DNA of 64,000 nt from Clostridium_AT stratigraminis (GCF_045310675.1 NZ_JBJHZZ010000003.1:186001-250000), one strand, 5' to 3'. Counted from the stretch's first letter, positions 18,109 to 27,030 are shown. A program made the numbers and translations. The notes: a model not told the origin generated them from the letters alone.

Positions 18109-18372
18109 TTACTTATTTTCAGCTTCAGATATTTTAGAATAAACTGTTTTTGTACTTACATTTGGTAACATGCCTAATTTTCCAGAAAGAGCGCTTATAA
18201 CGTCATTTGGAGCATCCATAATAATACTTATAACCTGTATATGCCGTTTTCGATATGGGATTCCCATTCTGCCTATTATATAATCGCTATATTCATGCAG
18301 TATATAATTTAATTTTTCAACTGATCCAGCATTTTCAACAATAATTCCAATAATAGCCACCCTTGTTTCCAT
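18109..18372 (-). CDS. TM1266-family ACT-like putative iron-only hydrogenase system regulator
   Basis: 87 residues from the ATG at 18370-18372, which has AAGGGAG upstream. Upstream in-frame codons lie in the leader terminator and are not credible. An ACT/ferredoxin-like fold is suggested by ETRVAIIGIIVE at the start, IIGRMGIPYRKR and HIQVISIIMDAPNDVISALSGKLGMLPNVS. The family (from T. maritima TM1266) is recurrently found next to hydE/F/G and annotated as a hydrogenase regulator. Its mechanism is, to my knowledge, not established. Cotranscribed with hydG. Confidence 0.85.
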   Translation of the reverse strand: METRVAIIGIIVENAGSVEKLNYILHEYSDYIIGRMGIPYRKRHIQVISIIMDAPNDVISALSGKLGMLPNVSTKTVYSKISEAENK

Positions 18373-18639
18373 TACTAAAATCTCCCTTTCAAAAAAATCC
18401 TTGTACCTGGAAGGCACAAGGATAAATAATAAACCGCAGAAATTCCAAAAACATGGGCTTCTGCAATTAATAACTAATATTCTCTCGCCTTCTCATTGGG
18501 GACTAGCCCTTATGCATTCAGCACGATACTTTTTACAATTTACATTTATGGTTAACTACAAGAAAATATAGCACAAGCTAAATATCTCATAGTGTACCTG
18601 AACATTGTTTATTTTATCACAATCTTTTGTAGAATTCAA
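18373..18639 (-). promoter_or_regulatory. Promoter and structured ~230-nt leader of the TM1266-hydG operon
   Basis: Minus strand TTGAAT (18634-18639), 17-base spacer, TAAAAT (18611-18616) predicts a start near 18604. The leader then runs about 230 bases to the gene and ends in an intrinsic terminator just ahead of the ribosome binding site. It contains small GC-rich hairpins, e.g. GGGCTAGTCCC around 18505-18515 and GCAGAA...TTCTGC around 18434-18462. A copy of the terminator's 3' arm (CAGGTACA, 18593-18600) lies near its 5' end, a possible antiterminator. It does not match any riboswitch class or T-box I can recall. Confidence 0.55.
18391..18421 (-). terminator. Leader terminator/attenuator before the TM1266-hydG operon
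   Basis: Minus strand: CCTTGTGCC, short loop, GGTACAAGG, then ATTTTTTT. The hairpin is 18399-18421 and the T-run 18391-18398. Only about 18 bases separate it from the start codon of the downstream gene, so it must act as a conditional terminator if the operon is expressed from the promoter at 18611-18639. Confidence 0.8.
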
Positions 18640-18643
18640 TGCC

Positions 18644-19261
18644 TTATTGAAATGATATTTTCCAAAGATATATAGACGCTACAGAACCATAAGGTGAATA
18701 TATACTTTTATACTCATTAAATTGTTCTTTTGTAAGCTCAGAAAGACTATATAGCTTCATGATACCCCGCCTTATTGCAATATCTCCATAACTTACTATA
18801 TCTGGTCTTTCCATTGAATTAATTAGAAGCATTTCAGCTGTCCATTTACCAATTCCAGGCATTGATGACAACCTCTTTATTACTTCTTTATCCGGGAGTT
18901 CGTAGAGCTCATTCAAAATAAAGTTACCCTGCATAATTTCATTTGAAATACTATTAATGTATCCTGCTTTTCGGGTTGTCATTCCACATTTTTGGACATC
19001 AGTTATTGAAATTTTTAATAGGTTTTCTGCGGTGATTTCACCAAACCTTTCCTGCATTCTTTGCCAAATAGTATGAGCAGCTTTTATAGATATTTGCTGA
19101 CCTACTATGGCAAAAATAAGGGCCTGGAAAAGGTCAGGAATTATCTCACGTTCTACCTTGCCAAGCCTATCTATAGCCATACCTAGAGTTTTATCTGCTT
19201 TCTTTAAATAGGTAATTTCTCTTAAGCCATACTCAAAAAACTTAGTTTTGACTGTTTGCAT
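18644..19261 (-). CDS. DNA-3-methyladenine glycosylase, AlkA/HhH-GPD family
   Basis: Removes alkylated bases in base excision repair. 205 residues from the ATG at 19259-19261, which has AAAAGG upstream; an earlier in-frame ATG at 19297 has no usable spacing. The helix-hairpin-helix is LSSMPGIGKWTAEMLL, and the catalytic Asp lies in VSYGDIAIRRG. LIFAIVGQQISIKAAHTIW is the conserved helix of the glycosylase core. No C-terminal FeS cysteines, consistent with AlkA rather than Nth/MutY. Immediately downstream of the nitroreductase gene, probably one transcript. Confidence 0.87.
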   Translation of the reverse strand: MQTVKTKFFEYGLREITYLKKADKTLGMAIDRLGKVEREIIPDLFQALIFAIVGQQISIKAAHTIWQRMQERFGEITAENLLKISITDVQKCGMTTRKAGYINSISNEIMQGNFILNELYELPDKEVIKRLSSMPGIGKWTAEMLLINSMERPDIVSYGDIAIRRGIMKLYSLSELTKEQFNEYKSIYSPYGSVASIYLWKISFQ

Positions 19262-19286
19262 ATCATTTTCCTTTTCTAAAAGTTGA

Positions 19287-20057
19287 TTACTTCTCATCCT
19301 TCAAGTTAAGATTAAAGCCCTGTTTACGAATAACATTTATCATTTTCTGACGCTTTGGAATAACATTTTTAAATTGGGTAGCCACTTGATCACTAAATGA
19401 ATCAACTCGTCTGTTGGAATCTCTTAGATCATAGTAAGCATTCATTTCTTTGTCATAATCTTTTATTTCATCTAAATAATTATTAAAGGAACTATATTTA
19501 TTTTCAAAAATCCTGAGGCTCATATCCATTCTTGGCTTTAACTGTGGATTTTGATTTGGATATCCTATTCCAAGACCAATAGCAGGAAATGTTAATTGAG
19601 GTAAGTTCAAAATTTCACAAACTTTTTCTGAATCATTTAAAATACTTCCAAGATATACTGTTCCTAAATTCATTGACTCAGCAGCATTTACAACATTTTG
19701 GGCTGTAATACATGCATCTGTAAACGCTGAGAAAAAACGATCTAAGTCTTTAGCACTTTCATTAAAGCTATTCTTTTCACCAGCTATTTTATAATTTCTG
19801 TATTGATCAACAATAAAGATTAAAAGCTCTGGTGCTTTAGCAACATACTCCTGGCCGCATATAGCAGCAATTTCCTTTTTTATAGCTGGGTCTGTAACTC
19901 GAATAATAGAACAAGTCTGCATTCCATTTGAGCTGGCAGTTCTTCTGGCAACTTCCATCAAATCGTTAAGTTTCTCAGCAGGAAGACTTTCCTCCTTAAA
20001 TTCTCTTATAGTACGATGTTCTAGCTGCTTTTGAAGCATTATATTTAATTCATTCAT
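19287..20057 (-). CDS. NADPH-dependent FMN nitroreductase, NfsA/NfrA-like
   Basis: 256 residues. FMN-binding N-terminal HRTIREFKEESLP with the phosphate-binding arginines, ARRTASSNGMQTCSIIRV, FTDACITAQNVVNAAESMNLGTVYLG (dimer and flavin contacts) and LGIGYPNQNPQLKPR. The C-terminal extension of about 60 residues is the NfsA/NfrA/FRP type. Likely reduces quinones, nitro compounds or flavins. ATG with AGGAGAT. Upstream of and overlapping the extended frame of the glycosylase gene. Confidence 0.87.
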   Translation of the reverse strand: MNELNIMLQKQLEHRTIREFKEESLPAEKLNDLMEVARRTASSNGMQTCSIIRVTDPAIKKEIAAICGQEYVAKAPELLIFIVDQYRNYKIAGEKNSFNESAKDLDRFFSAFTDACITAQNVVNAAESMNLGTVYLGSILNDSEKVCEILNLPQLTFPAIGLGIGYPNQNPQLKPRMDMSLRIFENKYSSFNNYLDEIKDYDKEMNAYYDLRDSNRRVDSFSDQVATQFKNVIPKRQKMINVIRKQGFNLNLKDEK

Positions 20058-20172
20058 TTTATATCTCCTCTGTATTGAAAACTTTGTATTATTATAACTA
20101 TTATAGCACTTTAATTACAAACATATAAATGCTTCACTATATATTTATTACTTTACCGATTAATTATGAGTA

Positions 20173-20211
20173 AAAATAATCCCTTGCAGTTTTTAAGTAA
20201 AGGATTATTTT
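20173..20211 (-). terminator. Terminator of the ABC exporter operon
   Basis: Arms AAAATAATCC and GGATTATTTT, about 30 bases after the stop of the second exporter gene. Confidence 0.6.
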
Positions 20212-20242
20212 ATAATTTTATATTTGTGTTTCCTTATTAAAA

Positions 20243-21991
20243 TTAGCTCCAAGTAAGTTTCTCCAAGGCAATGTGACTGCGATACCAATCATCATTTTCT
20301 AAAAGCACCTCAGGAGAACCTGCATTTTTAACTCTGCCATTTTCCAATATGACTATAGTATCGCTGGTAATCATAGAGGATAAGCGATGAGATATAGATA
20401 ATATTGTATGGGCATCACTTGCCTTTTGTAGTACAGTTACTATTTTCTCCTCAGTAACAGAATCAAGATTTGCAGTAATCTCATCTAATAGAAGTATAGG
20501 TGGATTTGTAACAATAGCTCTTGCAATGGCTAAAAGCTGCTTTTGTCCTTGAGAAAAGAGAGTATCGCTATTTACCATAGTATCAAAACCATTTTCTAAT
20601 GAATTTATATAGTCTGTTAATCCAACAAATTCTATGGCCTTTTCTATTTCATCTCTTGTAATGCTTTCATCCTGCAGGCTTACTTGGTCTGCAACTGTTC
20701 CCTTTATTATATGAAAGCTCTGATTAACATAGCCGAATATTTTACGCTTTTCTGAATTTGGTATATCGTAGACATCCATACCATTAATTGTAATGCTGCC
20801 CTTTGTAGGTTTCAAGATACCCATAATAAGTTTAAATAATGTAGTTTTTCCTACGCCAGTTCTTCCAACAAAGGTAACCTTCTCATTTGGTTTTAAGCTA
20901 AGATTAATATTTTGAAGAACATCAGGACCACTTTCATATCGAAAGGCAATATTATTAAAACAAAGCCTTAAATCTTCACCTGCTGGAATTACATCTTCTC
21001 CCCTTAGTTTTCCATTTTTGAAGTCATCTTCCATTTCACCATAGAAATCATTTACCCTTTTAATTCCCGAAGCTGCCTCTTGTATATCTTGAAGCTCCAT
21101 TCCAAGGTTTTCAATTGGGTCAAACAAGTTAGATATTAATTCTATAGAAGCTGCAACCATGCCTAGGGAAATACCCAAGTAATTCAGCTGCTTGGAGGAT
21201 AATATTACGATAAAAGCAATAACCACTGCACGAATAAGCTGAATTATAGGTGAGTATATAGAATCATAGAAATTTACCTTTTCAACTGTTTTGTAATTAT
21301 CCAGTAAATAATTCTTGTAATTATTCTCCATATACTTTTCCTTACTATAGGCCTTAATCATCTGGAGATTTTTTAAGCTTTCAGAAATATGATTATTTAC
21401 CTTGCCAGTGAGTATTCGATTTTCTATCTGTGCCTTAAGCATTCTTTTTTGAAAAAGTCGTGTAATACTATAAATTGTAGGCAGAAGCAGCAATGTTACA
21501 ATTCCAAGTTTGCTGCTAAAGGTCCAAATTGAAATTACAATGCCTATAATCTTAAAACAGTCAACCATCATTCCAATAATACCGCTTGAAAACAGTGAAT
21601 TAATTGCATCAACATCGTTTGTGAATCTGGAAACAACTGCTCCCGAACCGTTTGCCGAAAAGAATGTTGCATTTATTCTACTTAGCTTTTCCATCATTTC
21701 TATTCTTATTTCTTTAGTAATCTTCTGTCCCAGTATTGTAATGATAGCCTCTTTTACAAAGTCAAATATTCCAATGAATAGTTGAACTCCAATATATGTA
21801 ATTGCTAAGCTAAGCAATTTGTCAGGATTTCTTGGCACAAGGTTATAATCCACAATATATTTTAAAATCTGAGGAGGAATTAAACTTGTAACAACAAAGC
21901 CAGCAATAGCAAAGACAAGCAATAAACTTGTTCCAATATTGCTTTTAATTACTTTAATGATGGATTTTTTTGTTAAACTATTCCTCATCAT
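20243..21991 (-). CDS. ABC exporter subunit (membrane + ATPase), catalytic-Glu half
   Basis: 582 residues, one half of a heterodimeric exporter. Six membrane helices in the first 310 residues. ATPase: Walker A GRTGVGKTT, signature FSQGQKQ (degenerate), Walker B ILLLDEITANLD with catalytic Glu, H-loop SISHRLSS. The start ATG at 21989-21991 follows GGAGGGG; it overlaps the partner's end by 14 bases. A longer in-frame extension lacks a site. Substrate cannot be deduced; the family exports drugs, peptides or lipids. Confidence 0.87.
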   Translation of the reverse strand: MMRNSLTKKSIIKVIKSNIGTSLLLVFAIAGFVVTSLIPPQILKYIVDYNLVPRNPDKLLSLAITYIGVQLFIGIFDFVKEAIITILGQKITKEIRIEMMEKLSRINATFFSANGSGAVVSRFTNDVDAINSLFSSGIIGMMVDCFKIIGIVISIWTFSSKLGIVTLLLLPTIYSITRLFQKRMLKAQIENRILTGKVNNHISESLKNLQMIKAYSKEKYMENNYKNYLLDNYKTVEKVNFYDSIYSPIIQLIRAVVIAFIVILSSKQLNYLGISLGMVAASIELISNLFDPIENLGMELQDIQEAASGIKRVNDFYGEMEDDFKNGKLRGEDVIPAGEDLRLCFNNIAFRYESGPDVLQNINLSLKPNEKVTFVGRTGVGKTTLFKLIMGILKPTKGSITINGMDVYDIPNSEKRKIFGYVNQSFHIIKGTVADQVSLQDESITRDEIEKAIEFVGLTDYINSLENGFDTMVNSDTLFSQGQKQLLAIARAIVTNPPILLLDEITANLDSVTEEKIVTVLQKASDAHTILSISHRLSSMITSDTIVILENGRVKNAGSPEVLLENDDWYRSHIALEKLTWS

Positions 21992-23723
21992 GGTCTCCCC
22001 CCTCCGTGAACTGTAAATTAAATATTTCGGCATAAACCTCAGAGTTTTTTATTAGTTCACTATGTGGTCCAAATTCTGAGCTCTTATCCTTGTTAAGCAA
22101 TAAAATATTATTTATCTTACTGAAAATAGCTAAACGATGGGAAATTATAATAATTAAGCTATTTTTATAATTGTTTTTTAAGTTCTCAATTATTTTCTCT
22201 TCTGTCTTCATATCTACAGCAGAAAAAGGATCATCTAAAATTATAATTTTATTTTTATTAAGAAGAGCTCTTGCAAGGGATATTCTTGCCTGCTGACCAC
22301 CGCTTAACTTAACTCCACTGTTTCCAACTAAGGTATTTTCTCCATTTGGCATAGCCCTAAGGTCTTTCTCGAAGCAAACATCCTTTAAAACAGGGATAAT
22401 ATCTTGTTTACTCCCCAAGGTTATATTGTTGTATATTGTATCTGTAAGCAGCTCAGGTTTATGACCTAAATATGAAATCATCTGGCTTCGTTCAAATTCT
22501 GAATAATCCTTTAGCTCCTTGCCATCTATTTCAATACTTCCCATATATGGATACAGACCTAGTAAGGATAATCCAAGGGTGGATTTACCAGTGGCAATAG
22601 CTCCTGTAATACCTATTATTTCCCCCTGCTTTCCATGAAAACTAATATTTTCAATTATATTTTCCCTATTCTCTTCAAAAGTGAAGCTTAAGTTTTGCGC
22701 AGAAAGTGCTGCCGCAGTCTTATTAATATTTACTGAAGTATCTTTAGTTTTGTATTCTGTCAGATAGGGCCTAATTCGATTCCATGAAATCTGTGACTTT
22801 TGAACTGAGTTAAATAATTTTGCTGCTTTACTTGCCTTAACTGCCATAGCTGTAAACATAGTTGCATAAGTTGAAAAAACACCAACGGTCCAGCCATTAT
22901 TTATAACCTTTAAGCCGCCAAGATAAATTACCATAATTATTCCAAGCATTGCTATGACATTGTATATAGGCTGCATAGAATTTTCTAATATATTGGCTTT
23001 AATAGCTTTATTCTGCAAATCTTCCAATTCATTACTGTACTTAGCTGAATTTTTAGCTTCCATTCCATTTACACGATATACCATGGAATTTTCTATAATG
23101 TCATAAGTGATATCTGCAACCTCACTGCTTTTTTTGCGAAATTCAATTGAATACTTATAGATAATACTTTTTAATTTTTCAGCAATAAATATTGCAACTG
23201 GAATAAACAAAATTGAAACCATAGTAATCTTTACATCATAAACAAGCATAGATATTAAATATGAAGCCATGAGAACACCAGTATCAAATATTTCAGTAGT
23301 AAACTTTCTCATTCCCTCAGTGCATAGATCAACATCAGATATCGCCCTTGTCATTAAGTTGCCAGTATTTTCATTGTTAAGCTCATAGGTGCTTTTATTT
23401 ATTATGTTATTATATATCATAAGTCTCATGGTGGAACTTGTACTGTTTGCAAACCGCCTTATATAAAATCGCTTAAAGTAACGCAGGAACTGTGTAACTC
23501 CTATAAGTAAAACAAATACAACAGCAAGTGCTAATACAGAAGATAGTTTTTTCCCCTGCGCAATGGAGTCTATAAGCTTTCCTTGATATATAGGCCCTAA
23601 AATAACTGCTATATTGCAGGATATTCCAAATATTATAATGCAGGCCACAACAAATTTTTCTTTTTTCCAATAATTAATAATTTTATTTGGCTGCTTCATT
23701 GGTTCTATTTTTAATTTTGACAT
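21978..23723 (-). CDS. ABC exporter subunit (membrane + ATPase), degenerate-site half
   Basis: About 581 residues. Six membrane helices, then an ATPase with Walker A GAIATGKST, canonical signature LSGGQQAR, but Walker B IIILDDPFSAVD in which Asp replaces the catalytic Glu. Combined with the partner's DE and FSQGQ, this gives one consensus and one degenerate ATP site, as in BmrCD or TM287/288. The start is uncertain: ATGs at 23741, 23735 and 23723 are in frame, none with a strong site; I chose 23723 because GGGG lies upstream. Confidence 0.85.
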   Translation of the reverse strand: MSKLKIEPMKQPNKIINYWKKEKFVVACIIIFGISCNIAVILGPIYQGKLIDSIAQGKKLSSVLALAVVFVLLIGVTQFLRYFKRFYIRRFANSTSSTMRLMIYNNIINKSTYELNNENTGNLMTRAISDVDLCTEGMRKFTTEIFDTGVLMASYLISMLVYDVKITMVSILFIPVAIFIAEKLKSIIYKYSIEFRKKSSEVADITYDIIENSMVYRVNGMEAKNSAKYSNELEDLQNKAIKANILENSMQPIYNVIAMLGIIMVIYLGGLKVINNGWTVGVFSTYATMFTAMAVKASKAAKLFNSVQKSQISWNRIRPYLTEYKTKDTSVNINKTAAALSAQNLSFTFEENRENIIENISFHGKQGEIIGITGAIATGKSTLGLSLLGLYPYMGSIEIDGKELKDYSEFERSQMISYLGHKPELLTDTIYNNITLGSKQDIIPVLKDVCFEKDLRAMPNGENTLVGNSGVKLSGGQQARISLARALLNKNKIIILDDPFSAVDMKTEEKIIENLKNNYKNSLIIIISHRLAIFSKINNILLLNKDKSSEFGPHSELIKNSEVYAEIFNLQFTEGGDHDEE

Positions 23724-23990
23724 TACTAATATCATCCCCATATATTACTACTTTTAACTTAACAATAAATATTATTTAGTATTTAATGAAGTTCCATTTA
23801 CAAAATTAACGCTCTAAGAACAATAATACTCCAATTTGATGTTTAACTCAATCATTTATACATTATTTTCATTTATAATTACACTAACATACTATTAAAT
23901 ATCTATTTCATTGACCATAGAAATCTTTTAAGCTATAATTTAAATAAATAGTCTAAACTGCCAGTGCTCACCGCAGAAGGAGGAAATACT

Positions 23991-24434
23991 GTGGATAGTG
24001 ATATTTTGAATCTAGAACAAGCCTGTGACTTTTTAGGTGTAGGAGAAAGAACTTTAATAAAACTACTCAGAGAAGAGCATATTCCTGGCAGAAAAATAGG
24101 AAGGGAATGGAGATTTAGCAGATCCTCGCTTATGGATTGGGTTGCATCTGGAGACTCCTATGAATATGCAAATAAAGAAGAAATTTATGAGGCTGTTAAA
24201 GATATAACCGGTAATTACCGTACAATGTTAAATAGCATTTTTCAGCAAGTTGCAGATATTAAAGAAAATCCAAAAATATGCACCATATTGAAGGATGTTC
24301 CAGTTGAAATAGAAATTCCAGATAATGCTACTCTGAGGGTTAGTTATAAACAAAAAAGAGAAATAGAAAAATTACAATTTAAGTTATTCTGGCCCCTTAG
24401 AGAAGAGCATAAAATGATTTCAAGAGAAAAATAA
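23991..24434 (+). CDS. Excisionase-type helix-turn-helix DNA-binding protein
   Basis: 147 residues from GTG 23991, seven bases after GAAGGAGG. The first 55 residues form a MerR-like/excisionase HTH (LNLEQACDFLGVGERTLIKLLREEHIPGRKIGREWRFSRSSLMDW, shown by its parts LNLEQACDFLGV and GREWRFSRSSL). The remaining 90 residues are predicted helical and charged, with no recognised domain. Such proteins outside mobile elements often act as transcriptional regulators. No integrase or phage gene is nearby. Divergent from the ABC exporter operon, so regulation of that operon is possible but only inferred. Confidence 0.75.
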   Translation: MDSDILNLEQACDFLGVGERTLIKLLREEHIPGRKIGREWRFSRSSLMDWVASGDSYEYANKEEIYEAVKDITGNYRTMLNSIFQQVADIKENPKICTILKDVPVEIEIPDNATLRVSYKQKREIEKLQFKLFWPLREEHKMISREK

Positions 24435-24495
24435 GCTTGATATTTTTCAACGTCCACTAAAAGCTACGAATACGTTAGTTTTGAACCATAAAATA

Positions 24496-24521
24496 ACCGG
24501 TTAATTAAGCAATTAACCGGT
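24496..24521. terminator. Bidirectional terminator between the HTH gene and greA
   Basis: Perfect 11-bp arms ACCGGTTAATT and AATTAACCGGT with an AAGC loop. Followed by T-rich sequence on both strands, serving two convergent genes. Confidence 0.82.
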
Positions 24522-24535
24522 ATACTTTCTTTTTT

Positions 24536-25006
24536 CTACTTATTTATTATTTCTATTACTTCTACATTATATTTTTCTTCAGGAGCATCAACTTCAACAA
24601 TATCATGAGCCTTTTTGCCTAACAATGCCTTTCCTAGATCCGATTCAATACTAATTAGCATTTTATCAGGATCCCTATCCATAGTTGTTACTAAAGTTAC
24701 AATAGTTTCAAAATCATCTTCAATAAATTTAATTTTAGCTCTACCATTAATTCCTAAGAATGATTTGTCTATATCTTCATCAGCTATTACTGTTGCTGTT
24801 GAGATCATAGTTAATAGATATTGAATTCTATTATCATTTTCTCTATAGTTTGCACAAGCTTCTTTATACTCTGCATTTTCAGACCTGTCGCCATGAGCAG
24901 CTGCAATTAATTTCTCCTTTGCTATTTCAGCTCTTTTTACTGTCATTCTATAATCTAATTCTTCTCTTAATTTTTTAATATTTTCTTCAGTTAATCTATT
25001 ATTCAT
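24536..25006 (-). CDS. greA: Transcription elongation factor GreA
   Basis: Rescues backtracked RNA polymerase by stimulating transcript cleavage. 156 residues, normal. The N-terminal coiled coil carries the acidic tip (DRSENAEYKEACANYRENDNR region; tip motif GDRSENAEY). The C-terminal FKBP-like domain ends with GKKAHDIVEVDAP. Monocistronic, with its own terminator shared with the convergent gene. The C-terminal domain is somewhat diverged, so this could be a second GreA paralogue of the genome. Confidence 0.9.
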   Translation of the reverse strand: MNNRLTEENIKKLREELDYRMTVKRAEIAKEKLIAAAHGDRSENAEYKEACANYRENDNRIQYLLTMISTATVIADEDIDKSFLGINGRAKIKFIEDDFETIVTLVTTMDRDPDKMLISIESDLGKALLGKKAHDIVEVDAPEEKYNVEVIEIINK

Positions 25007-25158
25007 GATAATAATCCTCCATTATTAAAGCCTACATATAATATATTAAGTTATAAAACTATTTATTTCTCACCTATATTCTGTTAATAAACGTATATTA
25101 ATATTATATATGAAAAATTAGTAATTCCAATAGTTTTTAGATTTTTTCTCCAAATAGT

Positions 25159-25187
25159 AAAAAGGTCTGCAAATGCAAACCTTTTTA
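25159..25187 (-). terminator. Terminator after the VOC-family gene
   Basis: AAAAAGGTTTGC and GCAGACCTTTTT arms with one mismatch around a four-base loop, about 35 bases after the stop; the T-rich arm provides the tail. Confidence 0.7.
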
Positions 25188-25222
25188 TTTGAAGTATCAT
25201 AATTTTATGTTACCTGTATTGT

Positions 25223-25636
25223 CTATGTTTCACAAATAAGCTGCCATCCTATTCCATATCTGTCCGTTACATATCCATAGCACTTGCTCCAAAAAGTTTC
25301 TTGAAGTTCCATTCCCACATTACCCTCAGCTTTGAGCTGATTATATACTGATTTAATTTCATCCATATCATTACTGCTAAAAATTAGACTGATATTATCA
25401 CCAATAGTAAAAGGCATTCCTGGAGGAACATCTGAAAACATAATAGTACTATCTTTTATCTTAATCTCAGCATGCATTACTAGATTTTTTGTTTCCTCAG
25501 TAATAAGGAACCCATCACTTGATGGCATATCACCAAATAACATAATTTCAGGCTTTTCGGTTTGAAAAACCTTAGCATAAAATTCAACTGCTTCACGACA
25601 GTTACCATTAAAATTTATATATGCTTTAATTGACAT
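25223..25636 (-). CDS. VOC-superfamily protein (PhnB/glyoxalase-like)
   Basis: 137 residues from the ATG at 25634-25636 with AAGGAG eight bases upstream. PhnB-type features: IKAYINFNGNCREAVEFYAKVF at the start (seen as NFNGNCREAVEFY), VMHAEIKIKDSTIMFSD and ETFWSKCYGYVTDRYGIGWQL at the end. These are typical of the 3-demethylubiquinone-methyltransferase-like VOC group, whose biochemical role is mostly unknown. Lies 29 bases downstream of the SRPBCC gene, probably cotranscribed; this pairing is common. Confidence 0.8.
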   Translation of the reverse strand: MSIKAYINFNGNCREAVEFYAKVFQTEKPEIMLFGDMPSSDGFLITEETKNLVMHAEIKIKDSTIMFSDVPPGMPFTIGDNISLIFSSNDMDEIKSVYNQLKAEGNVGMELQETFWSKCYGYVTDRYGIGWQLICET

Positions 25637-25665
25637 TTCCTTCACTCCTTTATTGGTTTTAATTA

Positions 25666-26082
25666 TTATTGTTCTACATACTTTTTAAAATTATCTAAAA
25701 TTGCCTGCCAACCATTTTGCTGCATTTCAATTGGATTACTGCTTTCAGCTTCGAATGTCTCAGATATCTCTGTATAGTTATCTTTCGCTGTAAAATATAT
25801 TCTAACTTTTCTTCCATCGCCTAAAGTATAAGCTATAGCCTTATGTTGTTCTACCTCATCATAAATTCCGCCAAAATCAAAGCCGATACTTCCATCCTTA
25901 GCTTCCATTCGTGAATGAAATTTACCTCCTACTCTTAAATCATTTTCTGCATATGGCGTATGCCATTCCTCAGAGGCGCTGTTCCATTTTTTTATTTGTT
26001 CTGGTTCCGTCCAATACTGCCAAACCTTTTCAATAGGTGAATTTACGTTAGTTCTTATAGTTATCATTTGTATGTCTTTCAT
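25666..26082 (-). CDS. SRPBCC/AHSA1-family protein
   Basis: 138 residues from the ATG at 26080-26082 (GGAG eight bases upstream). AHSA1-type helix-grip fold: TIRTNVNSPIEKVWQYWTEPEQIKKW at the start (core SPIEKVWQYWTEPEQIKKW), GGKFHSRMEAKDG in the middle and QQNGWQAILDNFKKYVE at the end. A hydrophobic ligand cavity is expected, but the ligand is unknown. First gene of a two-gene unit with the VOC protein. Confidence 0.82.
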   Translation of the reverse strand: MKDIQMITIRTNVNSPIEKVWQYWTEPEQIKKWNSASEEWHTPYAENDLRVGGKFHSRMEAKDGSIGFDFGGIYDEVEQHKAIAYTLGDGRKVRIYFTAKDNYTEISETFEAESSNPIEMQQNGWQAILDNFKKYVEQ

Positions 26083-26182
26083 AATGTTCACTCCTTCATT
26101 TAACTTATTCTTAAAGTTTATTTATAATAGCTCTAATGTCTTTGCTCTAAAAATCTATCTTATTGTTTCCTTTATTGGTTTC

Positions 26183-26211
26183 AATATACTAGAGTAAATA
26201 AACTATGTCAA
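26183..26211 (-). promoter_or_regulatory. Promoter of the SRPBCC-VOC unit
   Basis: Minus strand TTGACA (26206-26211), 17-base spacer, TATATT (26183-26188), about 100 bases before the start. The rest of the 347-base gap to bioY holds the bioY promoter and A/T-rich sequence only. Confidence 0.6.
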
Positions 26212-26358
26212 TATCTTTTATTTTAAGATAATTATTATTTATAAATAAGCTTTTTATTAAACTCGCAAATTTCAGTATAACTGATTATTTCTAATGCACT
26301 GTGAGATAGCCTACAGCTCTAAAGAAATAATATTCGTAAACTATACCTTAAACATTAG

Positions 26359-26387
26359 TTGACAATACTTTTTATTTCATATATACT
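26359..26387 (+). promoter_or_regulatory. bioY promoter
   Basis: TTGACA (26359-26364), 17-base spacer, TATACT (26382-26387), about 42 bases before the gene. I could not find a convincing BirA operator palindrome around it. Confidence 0.65.
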
Positions 26388-26429
26388 TCTTATGTGCACA
26401 ACATTATTAATTAAAACGGAGAAAAAATT

Positions 26430-26978
26430 ATGGAAAAGAAATCTAAAACATTTGAAATTGTATATATTGGACTCATGGCTGCAATCATATGTATTCTTGG
26501 ACCTTTATCAATCCCTATAGGAGTTATCCCAATTTCCTTTACAAATCTAGCAGTTTATATAGTTATTTATTCACTAGGCATGAAAAAAGGATCTATCAGC
26601 TACATAATATATATGTTATTGGGTTTTGTTGGACTTCCAGTGTTTTCAAACTTTAGCGGTGGTCCCTCTAAACTCTTCGGACCAACCGGTGGATATATTA
26701 TAGGATTTTTCTTTATGACACTAATTGCGGGATTCTTCATTGATAAATACTTTGAAAAGTGGTATCTATGTATTTCTGGCATGGTAGTAGGAACCGCAGT
26801 GTGCTATATCTTTGGTTCCTTCTGGCTGGCTTATCAGGCCCATCTAACAGCTAGTAATGCCTTAGCAATTGGAGTAATTCCATTTATACCAGGAGATATT
26901 GCTAAAATTTTAATTGCTTCTATTGTAGGTCCTCAAATTCGCCAAAGATTAATTAAATCAAATTTATATAAGTCGTAA
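26430..26978 (+). CDS. bioY: Biotin transporter BioY (ECF S component)
   Basis: Membrane substrate-binding protein for biotin uptake. 182 residues, about six helices. Family motifs: PIGVIPISFTNLAVYI near the N-terminus, YMLLGFVGLPVFSNFSGG (biotin-contact loop), GPTGGYIIGFF and FIPGDIAKILIAS at the C-terminus. Monocistronic here with no EcfA/T genes adjacent, so it would use a shared ECF energising module or act alone. ATG with GGAG nine bases upstream. Confidence 0.92.
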   Translation: MEKKSKTFEIVYIGLMAAIICILGPLSIPIGVIPISFTNLAVYIVIYSLGMKKGSISYIIYMLLGFVGLPVFSNFSGGPSKLFGPTGGYIIGFFFMTLIAGFFIDKYFEKWYLCISGMVVGTAVCYIFGSFWLAYQAHLTASNALAIGVIPFIPGDIAKILIASIVGPQIRQRLIKSNLYKS

Positions 26979-27030
26979 TTTATTTAAGGCATGTACAGTT
27001 TTCAATTCTTCATGAGTATTAGAAAGTCAT

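Noticed and set aside
18373..18604. T-box, SAM, TPP or Moco riboswitch in the hydG leader
   Set aside because: None of the required conserved cores (e.g. TGGNACCGCG of T-boxes) could be found; kept as an unassigned leader.
23991..24434. Excisionase as a sign of a mobile element
   Set aside because: No integrase, att-like repeats or phage genes nearby; the HTH class is also used by ordinary regulators.
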